64,000 bases of DNA from Amphibalanus amphitrite. Taxonomy: Eukaryota > Arthropoda > Thecostraca > Balanomorpha > Balanidae. The position numbers were made by a program, and so were the translations under genes. Shown here in pieces: positions 11,780 through 21,400 of this stretch (positions within the stretch are counted from its first letter, which is position 1; each line of letters opens with the position of its first letter). The notes under the pieces are model-generated. The model worked only from the letters and a program-made list of their open reading frames with translations. It made no database searches and was not told where the DNA came from. The stretch lies in contig NW_024881679.1 of assembly GCF_019059575.1 (NCBI RefSeq), positions 620,001 to 684,000 on the forward strand, read 5' to 3'.

Positions 11780-12257
11780 GTTGAACCTCCAATGGAAACC
11801 CATCACAAAGTAGAGATCAGGGCGCCTCTCACACTGCAGCACACTCAACGACTGAGGCACCATCTCATCACTTGCAGGTGGTTCTTGCCAGGAGCAATGC
11901 CAGCCACGCACATCAGGTGATAACAGCAGTGTACAACTGCAATCTACAAGCATCCATGTTCTTTCTGGTTTTCTCCTGTTGAGATCCACTGCCATGCATG
12001 AACTTGATGGGCTTTTGTTGCGCTCCTCCCATGTGCAGACAGGTTTCTGCTGAAACAAAACAAACAAATGTGATTAACAATGGCCCTGTTTCACCATCCA
12101 GACACTGTGTGCACTGGTAGCTACGGCATACCATAGCATCACTCCAATGACGTTGCATGTGATCTCTTAGTTTATGATGAATCGCGTTTGGAACAGAGTG
12201 AGAGTTGCTGAAAAACCGTACCAAAAACAAAGGTTTGAGTTCAAATACTGCTAGCAT
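11780..12257 (-). other. Exon-like minus-strand segment, unknown
   Basis: The minus strand reads PNAIHHKLRDHMQRHWSD and CRSYQCTQC near 12110-12200. A long polypyrimidine acceptor (tttgtttgttttgtttcag, exon side starting at 12049) precedes another open stretch. The Cys/His spacing resembles a zinc-binding segment, but I cannot name a family. It lies inside the 9132-13269 element and could be part of its transposase gene or a captured exon. Confidence 0.25.
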
Positions 12258-13626
12258 GCTGCTGGTGCTGGTACCGCAGCATGCTAACGTTCTGGGATGC
12301 TGTCATAGCTTAGCGTCACAGTGAAGTTTGTCGACACTGCCATGGAAACCCAATGCTCTGACACACGCAGCGCACCGCAGTGCTCTGCCATGAAACACCA
12401 CCCATGAACGTTGGTTGCATGACCAGGATCGAAGCAGTGTGGCAGACAGTGATTTTTATTTTAATTGCACTTACTAGAGATTAACAAGTTGTTGGTGAAA
12501 TTGCTTTTCATTATTCCTATTACCATTGTCTAAATTTCACATTTCAAGACAGCATCAGCATCGACATGTTATATAAATAAGGTTTAGACTTCAGGTGGCC
12601 CCGGGTTCCCCGGGTTTTTGCCCGTAGAACAAGGGCAAAAAGTTGTCAAAAAAATATTTTTAAAAATACCTGCCTTTATCAACACCTCATCTACTAAAAT
12701 CACATCTCAATACAATCAAACACAGATGGGGTAAACAACAAGGCCCTAAAAGCAAAAACCGTTTGAATAACAATGTGATATTTTGCAACCGCTGCACCAT
12801 TACTGTCACGTACGCTATCCCTAGATTGGTTGCTGGTAAGTAGTGGTTGTCGTCATCAACTCGTCATACAGCAGCTGATTGGGATGGGCGGGGCCTATTT
12901 TTATCCAGGCGATAGAGAGAGCCTTTCAAACTTGCAGTTTTCGGATTCTAAGGGGCTAATGCATTGGTATGCCCCCTTAGAATTTGTGACGTCAGTGGAG
13001 ATCTAACGATTTTTAAATCTTTTACTAAAACGTTTGGTAGCACGCGGTGGTATATGCTGCTTTGCGCGCAACAAATGCCGCACTTTCAAATAAAGTCGCT
13101 AGGAACAGCGGAGATCCCAAAAAGTAAACAAAAGTAAAAGTCTAATATCTTGAAAACCGGTGAATATTTTTCGATGAAATTTGGTAGATATTCGTTTTCG
13201 CTCTTTCTGAACCGAGCGACATCACTTTCATGCCAATTCATTAACTTTTTTGAAGGTGGGAGGGTCCCTTTAATATATTTTCTGAGAGTTTTGACGGATA
13301 CAGCTAACAACATCCTATCTCCCGAGTGTGCTCTGAAATGTTTTCCCTTTCCTGCGTTCCGCGTTCGTGTCATCAACTTACTTACCTGGTTTACTTACCT
13401 GGTTGGGTTCCAATGTCCGACTGTGAGGGAATGGCAATTTAGGAAGTTGAGGCAGGGAGTGGACTACGGAACCCCAGAAACATAAGGCGCGCCAAACAGT
13501 AGTGCTGGAATGTCCTATGAGCACAATCATAAATAAACTGTCTGGAAATGTGCACCTCACAACAGTAATTGACATGTAGCATATACTAGTTTCCTAAGAT
13601 GAGACAGTAAGACATGGTATCAGCCA

Positions 13627-15390
13627 TTACGAGAAACAGTACAATGAGTCATTCAGTTCACTGTCTAGTTTTCCTTTAAATCGCGATACATTGTCCGCGC
13701 ATACAGCTTCCGCAGAGAGAGAGTTCCATACAGATATACACCTACGAGAGAACGAGCGCTTCCTTACATCGGTTCGCAAGGTCGAGGGAAAAATTTTGTA
13801 GCAGTGACCTCGGGTCCGAGATTGAGGAGGCTGTAAGAACAAGTCAGCTGGCTTGATGATCGACTTACCATGAAAAATTTTCCAGCATTGAATGAGGTCA
13901 GCACGGAGCAGCCTTCCCTGGACCGAGTAGAGGTTTAGGGCTCTCAGTCTGTCACCATAGGATAAGGACTGCATACCGGAGATGCGTTTAGTCCATCTTC
14001 GCTGCACACTTTCCAGTAGCTTAAGGTCCTGGACATATCCGGTGTTCCAGACGCAAGAACAATATTCAATAACGGGGCGTATATGTGTGGTTAAGAGAAA
14101 AAGCATAAACTTGGGGGACCGGCACACCGTCGACTTTAGAAAACTGTATGCTAGCCCGCCTGCCCTGTGAGTGACTGATCTGACATGGTCATGAAACTTC
14201 AGGTCCGTGTCTACCAAGACTCCCAAGTCCTTAGCCGAAGAAGCGTGTGGGATGTGATTGCCATTGAGGATGTAGGTTGGGACAGGTAGTTTCGATGAGG
14301 ATCTAGGGAAACGCAGTACAACGCACTTTGCCACATTCATATGCAGTCCCCACGAGTCAGCTGTAAAGTGGAGCTCGTCAATATCACGTTGCACATCTGC
14401 TTGGCGTAAAGCTGTGGACGAAGTAGGGTGATTAACACAGGCATACACTTTGAGATCATCAGCAAAAATTTTGTAATTACATGCGAGCTGTGCGCCAACG
14501 CTGTTAATATATATCAAAAAGAGCAGAGGGCCCAAAACGGATCCTTGCGGCACGCCACTCAGTACCTCTCTTGTCTTGCTCAGCTCACCATTAATACTTA
14601 CTCTCATATGGCGGGAAGTCAGAAAAGAATGTATCCAATGTAATATGTTACCATCAACCCCTATGCATTTCAGCTTGGATATCAATATGCTGTGAACGAC
14701 GACATCAAAGGCCTTGCTAAAGTCGAACAAGATTACGTCTATAACGCCTCCCTCGTCAACACATTTTGACACATGGTCATACACGAGTAGTAACTGGTCC
14801 ATTGTGGATCTGCCGGAACGAAATCCAAATTGGTTAGGAGATAGAATGTCATTGTTCTCCAAGAACACAGTGAGGTGATCAGCAATGATGCGTTCTAGGG
14901 TTTTGCCACAAACAGAGGTTAAGCTAATGGGACGATAGTTAAGCGGATCGTAGCGTGGTCCTTTCTTAAAAATAGGAATAACTGCTGAACGCTTCCAGTC
15001 GTCAGGCACAACCCCCTCTGCTAAAGAGCGGGTGAAGATAGTGCACAGAGGGTAAGCGATGTGTGGGGCACACTTGTTCAGCAGCAGGGGATGCAGATTG
15101 TCAGGTCCCATAGAAGAGCTGCAATCTAAAGAGTGCAGGGCTTTGAGAATGGACTCAATCGAGAATGAAATGGGGTCAATGACACAATCAGCACGTTGGT
15201 AGGGACGAGGATTGGGAGGGGCGACCGACGAGTACACGGAGGCAAACGAGGAAGCAAACACCTCGACCATCTCACCGGGTGCGTCGGTGAGCTGTCCTGA
15301 CTGGAGTCTGATTGGACCGACTGAGGGTCGACCCACCTTCTTCCGACGAATGTAAGTATGTATAGCCTTGGGATTGTCTTTGGATTGAAG
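13627..15390 (-). CDS. ORF2 reverse transcriptase part of the CR1-like element
   Basis: About 587 codons of retrotransposon origin. Motifs in order: PDNLHPLLLNKC, VIPIFKKG and YRPISLTSVCGKTLE (fingers), FGFRSGRSTMDQL, FDFSKAFDVV (catalytic Asp), GVPQGSVLGPLLF, then FADDLKVY (the YADD-equivalent box), then the thumb with LGVLVDTDLKF. It ends at a TAA near 13627 with an FKGKLDSELND tail like other CR1 group proteins. The longer open frame runs to 15474, but its first ~28 codons are MITE sequence and should not be counted. Confidence 0.85.
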   Translation of the reverse strand, partial: LQSKDNPKAIHTYIRRKKVGRPSVGPIRLQSGQLTDAPGEMVEVFASSFASVYSSVAPPNPRPYQRADCVIDPISFSIESILKALHSLDCSSSMGPDNLHPLLLNKCAPHIAYPLCTIFTRSLAEGVVPDDWKRSAVIPIFKKGPRYDPLNYRPISLTSVCGKTLERIIADHLTVFLENNDILSPNQFGFRSGRSTMDQLLLVYDHVSKCVDEGGVIDVILFDFSKAFDVVVHSILISKLKCIGVDGNILHWIHSFLTSRHMRVSINGELSKTREVLSGVPQGSVLGPLLFLIYINSVGAQLACNYKIFADDLKVYACVNHPTSSTALRQADVQRDIDELHFTADSWGLHMNVAKCVVLRFPRSSSKLPVPTYILNGNHIPHASSAKDLGVLVDTDLKFHDHVRSVTHRAGGLAYSFLKSTVCRSPKFMLFLLTTHIRPVIEYCSCVWNTGYVQDLKLLESVQRRWTKRISGMQSLSYGDRLRALNLYSVQGRLLRADLIQCWKIFHGKSIIKPADLFLQPPQSRTRGHCYKIFPSTLRTDVRKRSFSRRCISVWNSLSAEAVCADNVSRFKGKLDSELNDSLYCFS

Positions 15391-16275
15391 CAGGGTTGGC
15401 AGGGGGTGGCAAAAACTGGTTTTTGCCAGTGGTTTTAACCGGTTTAAACCGGCTGGCAGAAACCCTGGTGGCAAGAACTGGCAAAAACTGGCTAAAACTC
15501 AGATGGCCAAACCTACAACTTTTATATGTAGTTAGGAATGGATTTGAAATGTACAGCCCACCGCTAAAGTAATGAAGGGTTTTACCAATCTCAACGGTTG
15601 GCTTTGACTGGCAATTGTTTAATGCTGAGGATACATATAAGCTACATTCAAAGTTTCATTGTAGTCCGGCTAATCGTTCCTAAGTTTCAGAAGCAGAACA
15701 TACCCATGACTGAAACCACACGTTACTTCTGCTGTGGACTGTACAAATGCATTTCTGGTAGTTATATAGATGCACTAAACATTCTGAAGCTGCCTCATTA
15801 CTTATCCCTGCTTAAAATGTCTATGCATGTCGGTAGATATCCACAACGGAATGTATTTCCATGTAGGGGAGAGTGGGGCAAGGCGGCCACGGTAAGTAGG
15901 GTGTCATGCGGTGCCGTGCGCATATCAGTGGCCGATACCTCTTCGCACTTCTGATTGTGCAGAACTCACCCAGTCACCCTTGCACTGGCTCATTTGTCAC
16001 CCCCAAAAGTCATCTTACTAGCTCCTTATGGATAGCCCATGAAAATGTTTCTGAGTTAGGTATGAAACATTTCAATGGTCAATGTCACTTCTGTTTGAAA
16101 GCATTAAGCTTTCACCGAATTCTCCTTAAAATGTTTCCTGTTCAAAATCATGTCTAGGCATAGCATTGTGACATTTCTGGGTTTTTGCCAGTTTTTGCCA
16201 CTTTTTGCCGGTTAAAACCGGTTTAAACCGGCAAATGGCATAAACTAGTTTTTGCCGGCAAAAATGCCAACCCTG
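15391..16275. mobile_element. Non-autonomous hAT-type element (MITE), 885 bp
   Basis: Exact 8 bp target duplications GATTGAAG (15383-15390 and 16276-16283) flank perfect 11 bp ends CAGGGTTGGCA...TGCCAACCCTG. Longer subterminal inverted similarity contains GGTTTAAACCGG blocks and repeated GGCAAAAACTGG motifs. An 8 bp duplication and CAGGG ends are characteristic of hAT transposons. No transposase is encoded. Confidence 0.88.
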
Positions 16276-16283
16276 GATTGAAG

Positions 16284-17378
16284 GAAGAGGTTCTCCTCAT
16301 ACTCTGCCTGGCGAGAAACCGCAAAGCTCCGGTAACGGTTGTTGACAGACTTAAAGGCAGAATATGCGGCAAATGACTCGCTAGAGCGACGACCAAGACG
16401 CGACCTGACGTTCTTATAATGCAACCAAGCTGAGTGTCTTTGGTTGATCAAACTGTTTGGAGGCCGCTTGAGCCAAGGGGGATTGTCATCACCACGCTTT
16501 GGTATCACTGGTACAAATTCATCGGTAAGTTGCTGAAGGATACCAGCAAAACGTTTAAAGGAGCTATCTGCGTCTAAATGGGCCAATTCAAAGTCCCAAT
16601 CAATAGAGGCTAAGTGGGAGGATATCGCAGTATAATTACCTTTAAACCAATGCTTGTGCTTGGCACCGGTAGTCATACTAGCGTCTGGTACATCCAGAGA
16701 GAAGGCATATTCAAACTTGGTGGGGCTGTGGTCACACCCAGGGATAGGAGGGAGAACTTCTACCTGCCCAATTCGATCTGACTCAGAGGTGAGGACGAGG
16801 TCTAGTATGTTTCCGGACCTCGGGAAGGTAGGTTCTCGTACCCACTGGTGTAGTCCAAGCGAGGAGAATGCGTCCAAGAAGGAGTGGTCGGTAGCATTGG
16901 ATGCTGTCGGAGGGTCAGAAAGCCAGTTGATCGAGGGAAGGTTGAAGTCACCAAGTAGTATGACCTCTCTGTCCGAGCAAAAGTCATTGATGAGGCTTAG
17001 AACTGAGTTGTTTGAAACAATCGAGTACGAAGGAGGTCGGTATACAAGAAGACAATACACATTGTATGCGGTAAGGTGCACTGACAGCGTGTTTGGTAGG
17101 GGTCTGCAAGGGGAGTCAGTCATAATGTGTTCTGCTATGTATACACATACACCGTGTTTGGCGACGCTTCCTGCAGTGTCATTTCTCAGAAGACTGTAAC
17201 CAGGGATTGTTACAAAGGAGTCAGCTATTTTGGGTAACAAGTGGGTCTCAGTAACACAAATTATATCCCATCGGTCTACGGTTGCGTGGTTTAAAAGGTG
17301 GAGCTTTGATGACAGTCCATTTATATTAACATGCACGATTTTTAAAACTGTTGTGGCACTAAGTCTGGGCTGATTCAC
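16284..17378 (-). CDS. ORF2 apurinic endonuclease part of the CR1-like element
   Basis: An EEP-fold endonuclease nicks target DNA during retrotransposition. Visible motifs: KIVHVNINGLSSK (N-terminal strand with Asn), CVTETHL (catalytic Glu), YRPPSYS, LLGDFNLPSINW (Asp/Asn catalytic pair) and CDHSPTKFEY (the SDH-like box, with Asp-His). The frame is open up to 17414 but has no ATG before the conserved start. Translation probably depended on reinitiation after ORF1, whose stop (17390-17392) overlaps this frame. The open frame continues to 16245 into MITE sequence. Confidence 0.85.
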
Positions 17379-17389
17379 TGTAGGAGTGT

Positions 17390-17580
17390 CTAAGCACGAA
17401 GGGAGTTTCCCGGGTCAGCAGAGGGGGTGCCACCCTGGGCGTTGGTCTCTGTCCTGGGTGGGGCCTGAGGGGCGGAAACATGAGGCTGTCCATTGGCCTC
17501 TTCTCGCCTGGCTTGTCTACGGGCAAACAGCTCAGCCCTCTGGGTGAGTTCCCTGTAATCAGTTGTCACTGCCCCCAGTC
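17390..17580 (-). pseudogene. C-terminal end of ORF1 of the CR1-like element
   Basis: The minus-strand frame reads YRELTQRAELFARRQARREE followed by a Pro/Gln-rich tail and a TAG at 17390-17392, overlapping the ORF2 frame by about 22 nt. It is basic, as expected for the end of an ORF1 nucleic-acid-binding protein. A stop codon and unrelated sequence upstream mark the 5' truncation. Confidence 0.5.
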
Positions 17581-17665
17581 TTCACCTTCGCCTTCAACCG
17601 CCTTCAAAGCCAGACTGGACAAACACTGGGCACATTCAAAAGGCACAACTCACTTTAACGACTGA
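17579..17665 (+). pseudogene. Possible C-terminal fragment of another CR1-like element
   Basis: The plus strand reads STAFKARLDKHWAHSKG and then a stop at 17663-17665. FKxRLDKHW is typical of the extreme C-terminus of CR1-group polyproteins. It is too short to be sure, and lies head to head with the minus-strand element. Confidence 0.35.
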
Positions 17666-18084
17666 GTCAGGACACTGCAAAGAGCTCGGTATGACGAGAT
17701 CCTTGAGGCGAAGTGGCCTTTCAAAAATCAAAATTGTGTACCTAGGTGCTTTATAAGTATCAGTCTAAGTAAGTATAAGTAGTTGCAAGTTGAATATATT
17801 GTAAATTTGATATAAAGTTTTACTTATAAATCATTTTAGCCATTGACACTGGCTGGTAGATCCAAAAAGGTAATTTTGCATGCTGGATTGAAGAGTGGAG
17901 GGAGGGAGGGAGATAGGTAAACTACTCTGTAGTTTGACTGCTCCTTTGTTGCATTGAACAGTGTGAGTGTGTGACTCTATGCTCATTTTAATTTTGTGTT
18001 CATGGAATGTGTTTTGTTGCTGTTATTATTGTTCTTGTTGTGAAGGCTCCAGTTAACACTTGGCCCACACTCCACACTCCTCCT
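17666..18084. other. Short intergenic region upstream of UGGT
   Basis: Non-coding. It includes a short GGGA-rich tract at 17891-17911. Nothing else recognised. Confidence 0.4.
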
Positions 18085-18121
18085 TATAAAGGGTTAAACC
18101 CACAATCAACCAGTCAGCTTG
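18085..18121 (+). promoter_or_regulatory. Candidate TATA box and initiator for UGGT with a tiny leader exon
   Basis: TATAAA at 18085-18090 is followed about 27 bp later by CCAGTC (A at 18112), an arthropod-type initiator. A donor consensus (CTTG|GTAAGT) follows at 18122 and an acceptor (tcatctttcag) at 18230-18231, just before the start codon. The model predicts a leader exon of only about 10 nt. It is a guess from motif spacing. Confidence 0.3.
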
Positions 18122-18232
18122 GTAAGTGGGAGTAAATCTAAGCTCTCAGACTTTGGCCTCAATAGATCCACTCAGTGAGTTACTGTCATAAGTTGAATGA
18201 AGCTCTGCTATTAATGTGTGTCATCTTTCAGG

Positions 18233-18446
18233 ATGATGTCCTGGCTGCTGGTCTGGATTTTTTATCTAGTGCAAGCTGGCACAGCAGAGGAACACAACAT
18301 CAAGAGCAAGTACATTTCAACAAATCTTGATGCAAAGTGGGGTCAGACACCATTTGCCCATGAAGTTGCTGAATACTTAAGTGAAGAAAACAATGAATAC
18401 TTCTGGGATTTTGTGGATCAAACATGCACAGCAAATATTGACCCAG
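18233..18446 (+). CDS. UGGT: UGGT exon 1
   Basis: Residues 1-71. Hydrophobic signal peptide [16 protein letters not shown], then [11 protein letters not shown] and FWDFVDQT, as in the N-terminal thioredoxin-like domain of the family. Two adjacent ATGs (18233, 18236); which one is used does not matter to the signal. The donor is CCCAG|GTGAGC. Confidence 0.9.
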
Positions 18447-21400
18447 GTGAGCTATGCAGCCATGCTTGTGTTTATGTATGTGAATCACAAATGACTGTGT
18501 TCAGCAGCTGTTCATATGCAAGATGTCTGCAGGCTGTATGTCCCTGTCAGAATGGCTTAGTGCCTGCCGAAAATAGCCTTCAGAGAGGCGTCATACCCTC
18601 CGTATTTGTCTCTTGTAGCCCTTACCTGTGCTAGTAATGCTCATCTGAGCGCCCTGTCCCCAGGCTCCCCGGAGCGTGTCCAGTATGAGCAGGTGGTCTC
18701 TGTGGCGGGGCGCTACCTGAGTGCCTCCGAGCTGGGTCTGCTCCGCTTCTCTCTGTCTCTGCGCCGGCACTCGCCGCGGGTGGCGCTGTGGCAGCGGCTG
18801 GCCGCCGACCTGGAGCCCCCGGCGGACTGCGCGTCTACCTTCGTCCAGCTGGGTGACCGCCTGCTCTGCTCCGCCGGAGAGCTGGCCGAGGCAGCCGCGG
18901 CAGAGACCGCAGGACCGGAGACGTTCTCTGTTGATCACCGGTACGGCGAGCAGCCGGCGGGACGTGCTGCGGCCGTGCTCTACGGCCGACTGGGGACCGA
19001 GTCCCTCTGTAAGCTGCACACAGAGCTCAAACAGCTGGCCGACGAGCGGAAAGTCGACTACGTGCTCCGGCCCTACAGTGGCGCGGTGAGTAGAACTCCG
19101 GCTGAAGAGGCATGGTGCCCCATTCTTCAGCTGTGTTTCGACTGTACGTGGTGCTGGGCCCGGTGCTCGGGCTTGTCTCACAAGAGGCGGATGTGGCTAC
19201 TTTACCCGTATCCTGGCTACGAGCATACTGAAACTCCCAGCTATTCATACTGTGATGGAATGGTATAAATGTTTTTCAATGGCGATATGTCGTCCTTCGC
19301 GGGACTAAGGCATTTTGAGCTTTGCTGCTTTCCTCTGTGCATTGGGTGATGATTATTCTGATATTTTGTGACGGTGTGCTGTATTCTGGCCCTATAGTCT
19401 GAGGGCGGCTCCAAGGTGCGGCTCTCCGGCTATGGTGTGGAGTTGGCCATCAAATCCACCGAGTACAAGGCACAGGACGACACCAAGGTGCGCGAGGAGA
19501 CGTCCGGTGACGCCGCCTCGCAGGACCAGGCCGATGACGTCGAGGGCTTCCTGTTCAGCCGACTGAGGTGAATCAGACTGCACTGATCAAGAGCAGCGCC
19601 TCTGTTTCCTCTGCCACCGACAGTCGTCACTCTGCCGTAAATTGTGGCTCCACAATGTAATTGGCTTGCAATGAGTCGTGTAGATGAATGGATGTGATAA
19701 ATGTTAAGGATTTACCAAATTGTTCCTCTTGTTGGCGATCTTTGAGGTATTCTCAACCTCCGCTCTGACCGTATCGCCCCACCGACTCAGCCCTGCCTCT
19801 CGCCCACAGGGAACTCCATCCGGAACTGTCTGCCAACCTGAGCGCCTTCCAGCGTCACCTGGTGGCCTCCTCTGCCGACATGGCTCCTCTGAAGGTGTGG
19901 CAGCTGCAGGAGCTCAGCCTGCAGGCGGCTCAGCGCGTGGCCCAGGCGGACCTGGACGAGGCGCTCCGCCTGATGACCGGACTGGCGCAGAACTTCCCCT
20001 CCGTGGTGAGTGGACGTGGGGGCTCGAAAGCTTCCTTGTATGACACGGAGAGAGCTTCCATTCGCCGACTAACAGGCGACATCTGTCTTACTTTGTTACC
20101 ACAAAAAAACTTCAAACGACCTTCATGTAAATGGTTATGAAAGGCGCTTTTACCTGGTAGTGTCTGATCGGTATACAGTTCGCCGGTTGAATGCTCTGTG
20201 TTAAGCACGACCGCACTCTCCGTCTTCGCCAGGCGCGGTCCCTGATTCGAACGAAAGTGGACAAGGCGCTGAAGAGCGAGATCAAGAACAACTACAACAA
20301 GATCTACCAGTCGCTGAATCTGGACTATTCTGACGCGGCGCTGTTCGTCAACGGCATGTTCTTCGACATGGACACTATGGACGTGTTTACCCTGTTCGAA
20401 CACCTCCGCGAGGAGCAGCGGGTCATGGAGGGACTCGCGAAAGTCGGTGAGTTGACAGTGCGCGATGACTTGGTTAATGCTCAGCAGATAATGGTAGACA
20501 CTATACAGCGAGCGAGCTTTGATCTGCAGGCTGCTGTTGATAGCAGCTGTTAGCTGCTATCTTTACCTTCCTTATCTGTGCGATCATATGCATGTAATAA
20601 GCTTATGGTGGATGTGATAGAATGAAAAGACGGTAGCAAAGTAACTGAGTAGCCCAATATATACGCGTCGCAATTCGGCGGAACTGAAATGCATGCCGGC
20701 TAAACACCGGTTTAGACACCACCTGGTATTTTATTGGTTCCGATCCGCTTGCTGACAGCACCTGACCTGCCTGCTCCACCGTTCCACAGGCGTACCTCGG
20801 GCGGCGTTCGACGAGATGCTGCGTCTGGAGCTGAGCTCGAGCTCCGAGGATTTCGCCGTGGATTTCCGCGACACGGCTGTGAACTGGCTGAACGACATTG
20901 AGCGCGATCGACAGTACTCCAAGTGGCCGAGCTCGGTGACAGAACTGCTGCGACACACCTACCCGGGAATGCTGCGCACCGTCCGCAAAAACATGTACCA
21001 CCTGGTGCGTACTTGGCCGGGCAAAGGACGGGGCTGTGGGTGGGGAACAGTGTCGGAAACAGTAGTGTATGTCGGTTCTGGGCGGAGGGAAAATTTATGA
21101 TTTGTTTTCAGATATGAAAACACGATACTGAGGGATATCGAAGTCTAGAACATTCACTCGGAGAGGGTAAGTCGTGTTATGGTTGGGCTTGGGGACATGC
21201 GACTACTGGAAGCTGCATGCACATCACGGCACTGTCCTCGGCTGACCTCTGTCCCTTTGTTTCCCGCTTCAGGTGCTGGTGCTGGACCCGAGCCGTCGCT
21301 CGTCGCTGGACGTGCTGAAGCTGGCGCAGTCGCTGCTTACCAACCAGCTGCCCCTGACGATCGGTCTTGTACCGGTGGTGTCTGCCGACCCGGCCGTCAC

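Larger units (their letters stand above)
9132..13269. mobile_element. 4.14 kb DNA transposon-like element with TTAA duplications (Kolobok-like)
   Basis: The left end TTAA|AGGGACCCTCCCACCTT (TTAA 9128-9131) is matched by the exact inverse at the right end (AAGGTGGGAGGGTCCCT|TTAA, TTAA 13270-13273). Further subterminal inverted similarity includes GGCTCTCTCTATCG(T/C)CTGGA near 9260 and, inverted, near 12910. A TTAA duplication with ends starting AGGG is known for the Kolobok superfamily, while piggyBac also uses TTAA but with CCYT ends. No complete transposase is visible. A decayed non-LTR retroelement (about 10823-11668) is nested inside. Confidence 0.6.
13377..17580 (-). mobile_element. CR1-like non-LTR retrotransposon, 5' truncated, split by a hAT-type MITE
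   Basis: Reading on the minus strand: the end of ORF1 (about 17580-17390), ORF2 endonuclease (17378-16284), ORF2 reverse transcriptase (15390-13627), a short 3' UTR, and a tail of repeated CCAGGTAAGTAA units (13377-13402). A short-repeat 3' tail is usual for CR1/L2-type elements, which do not end in poly(A). The 885 bp insertion at 15391-16275 breaks ORF2. The two halves are otherwise open and in the same frame. Confidence 0.85.
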
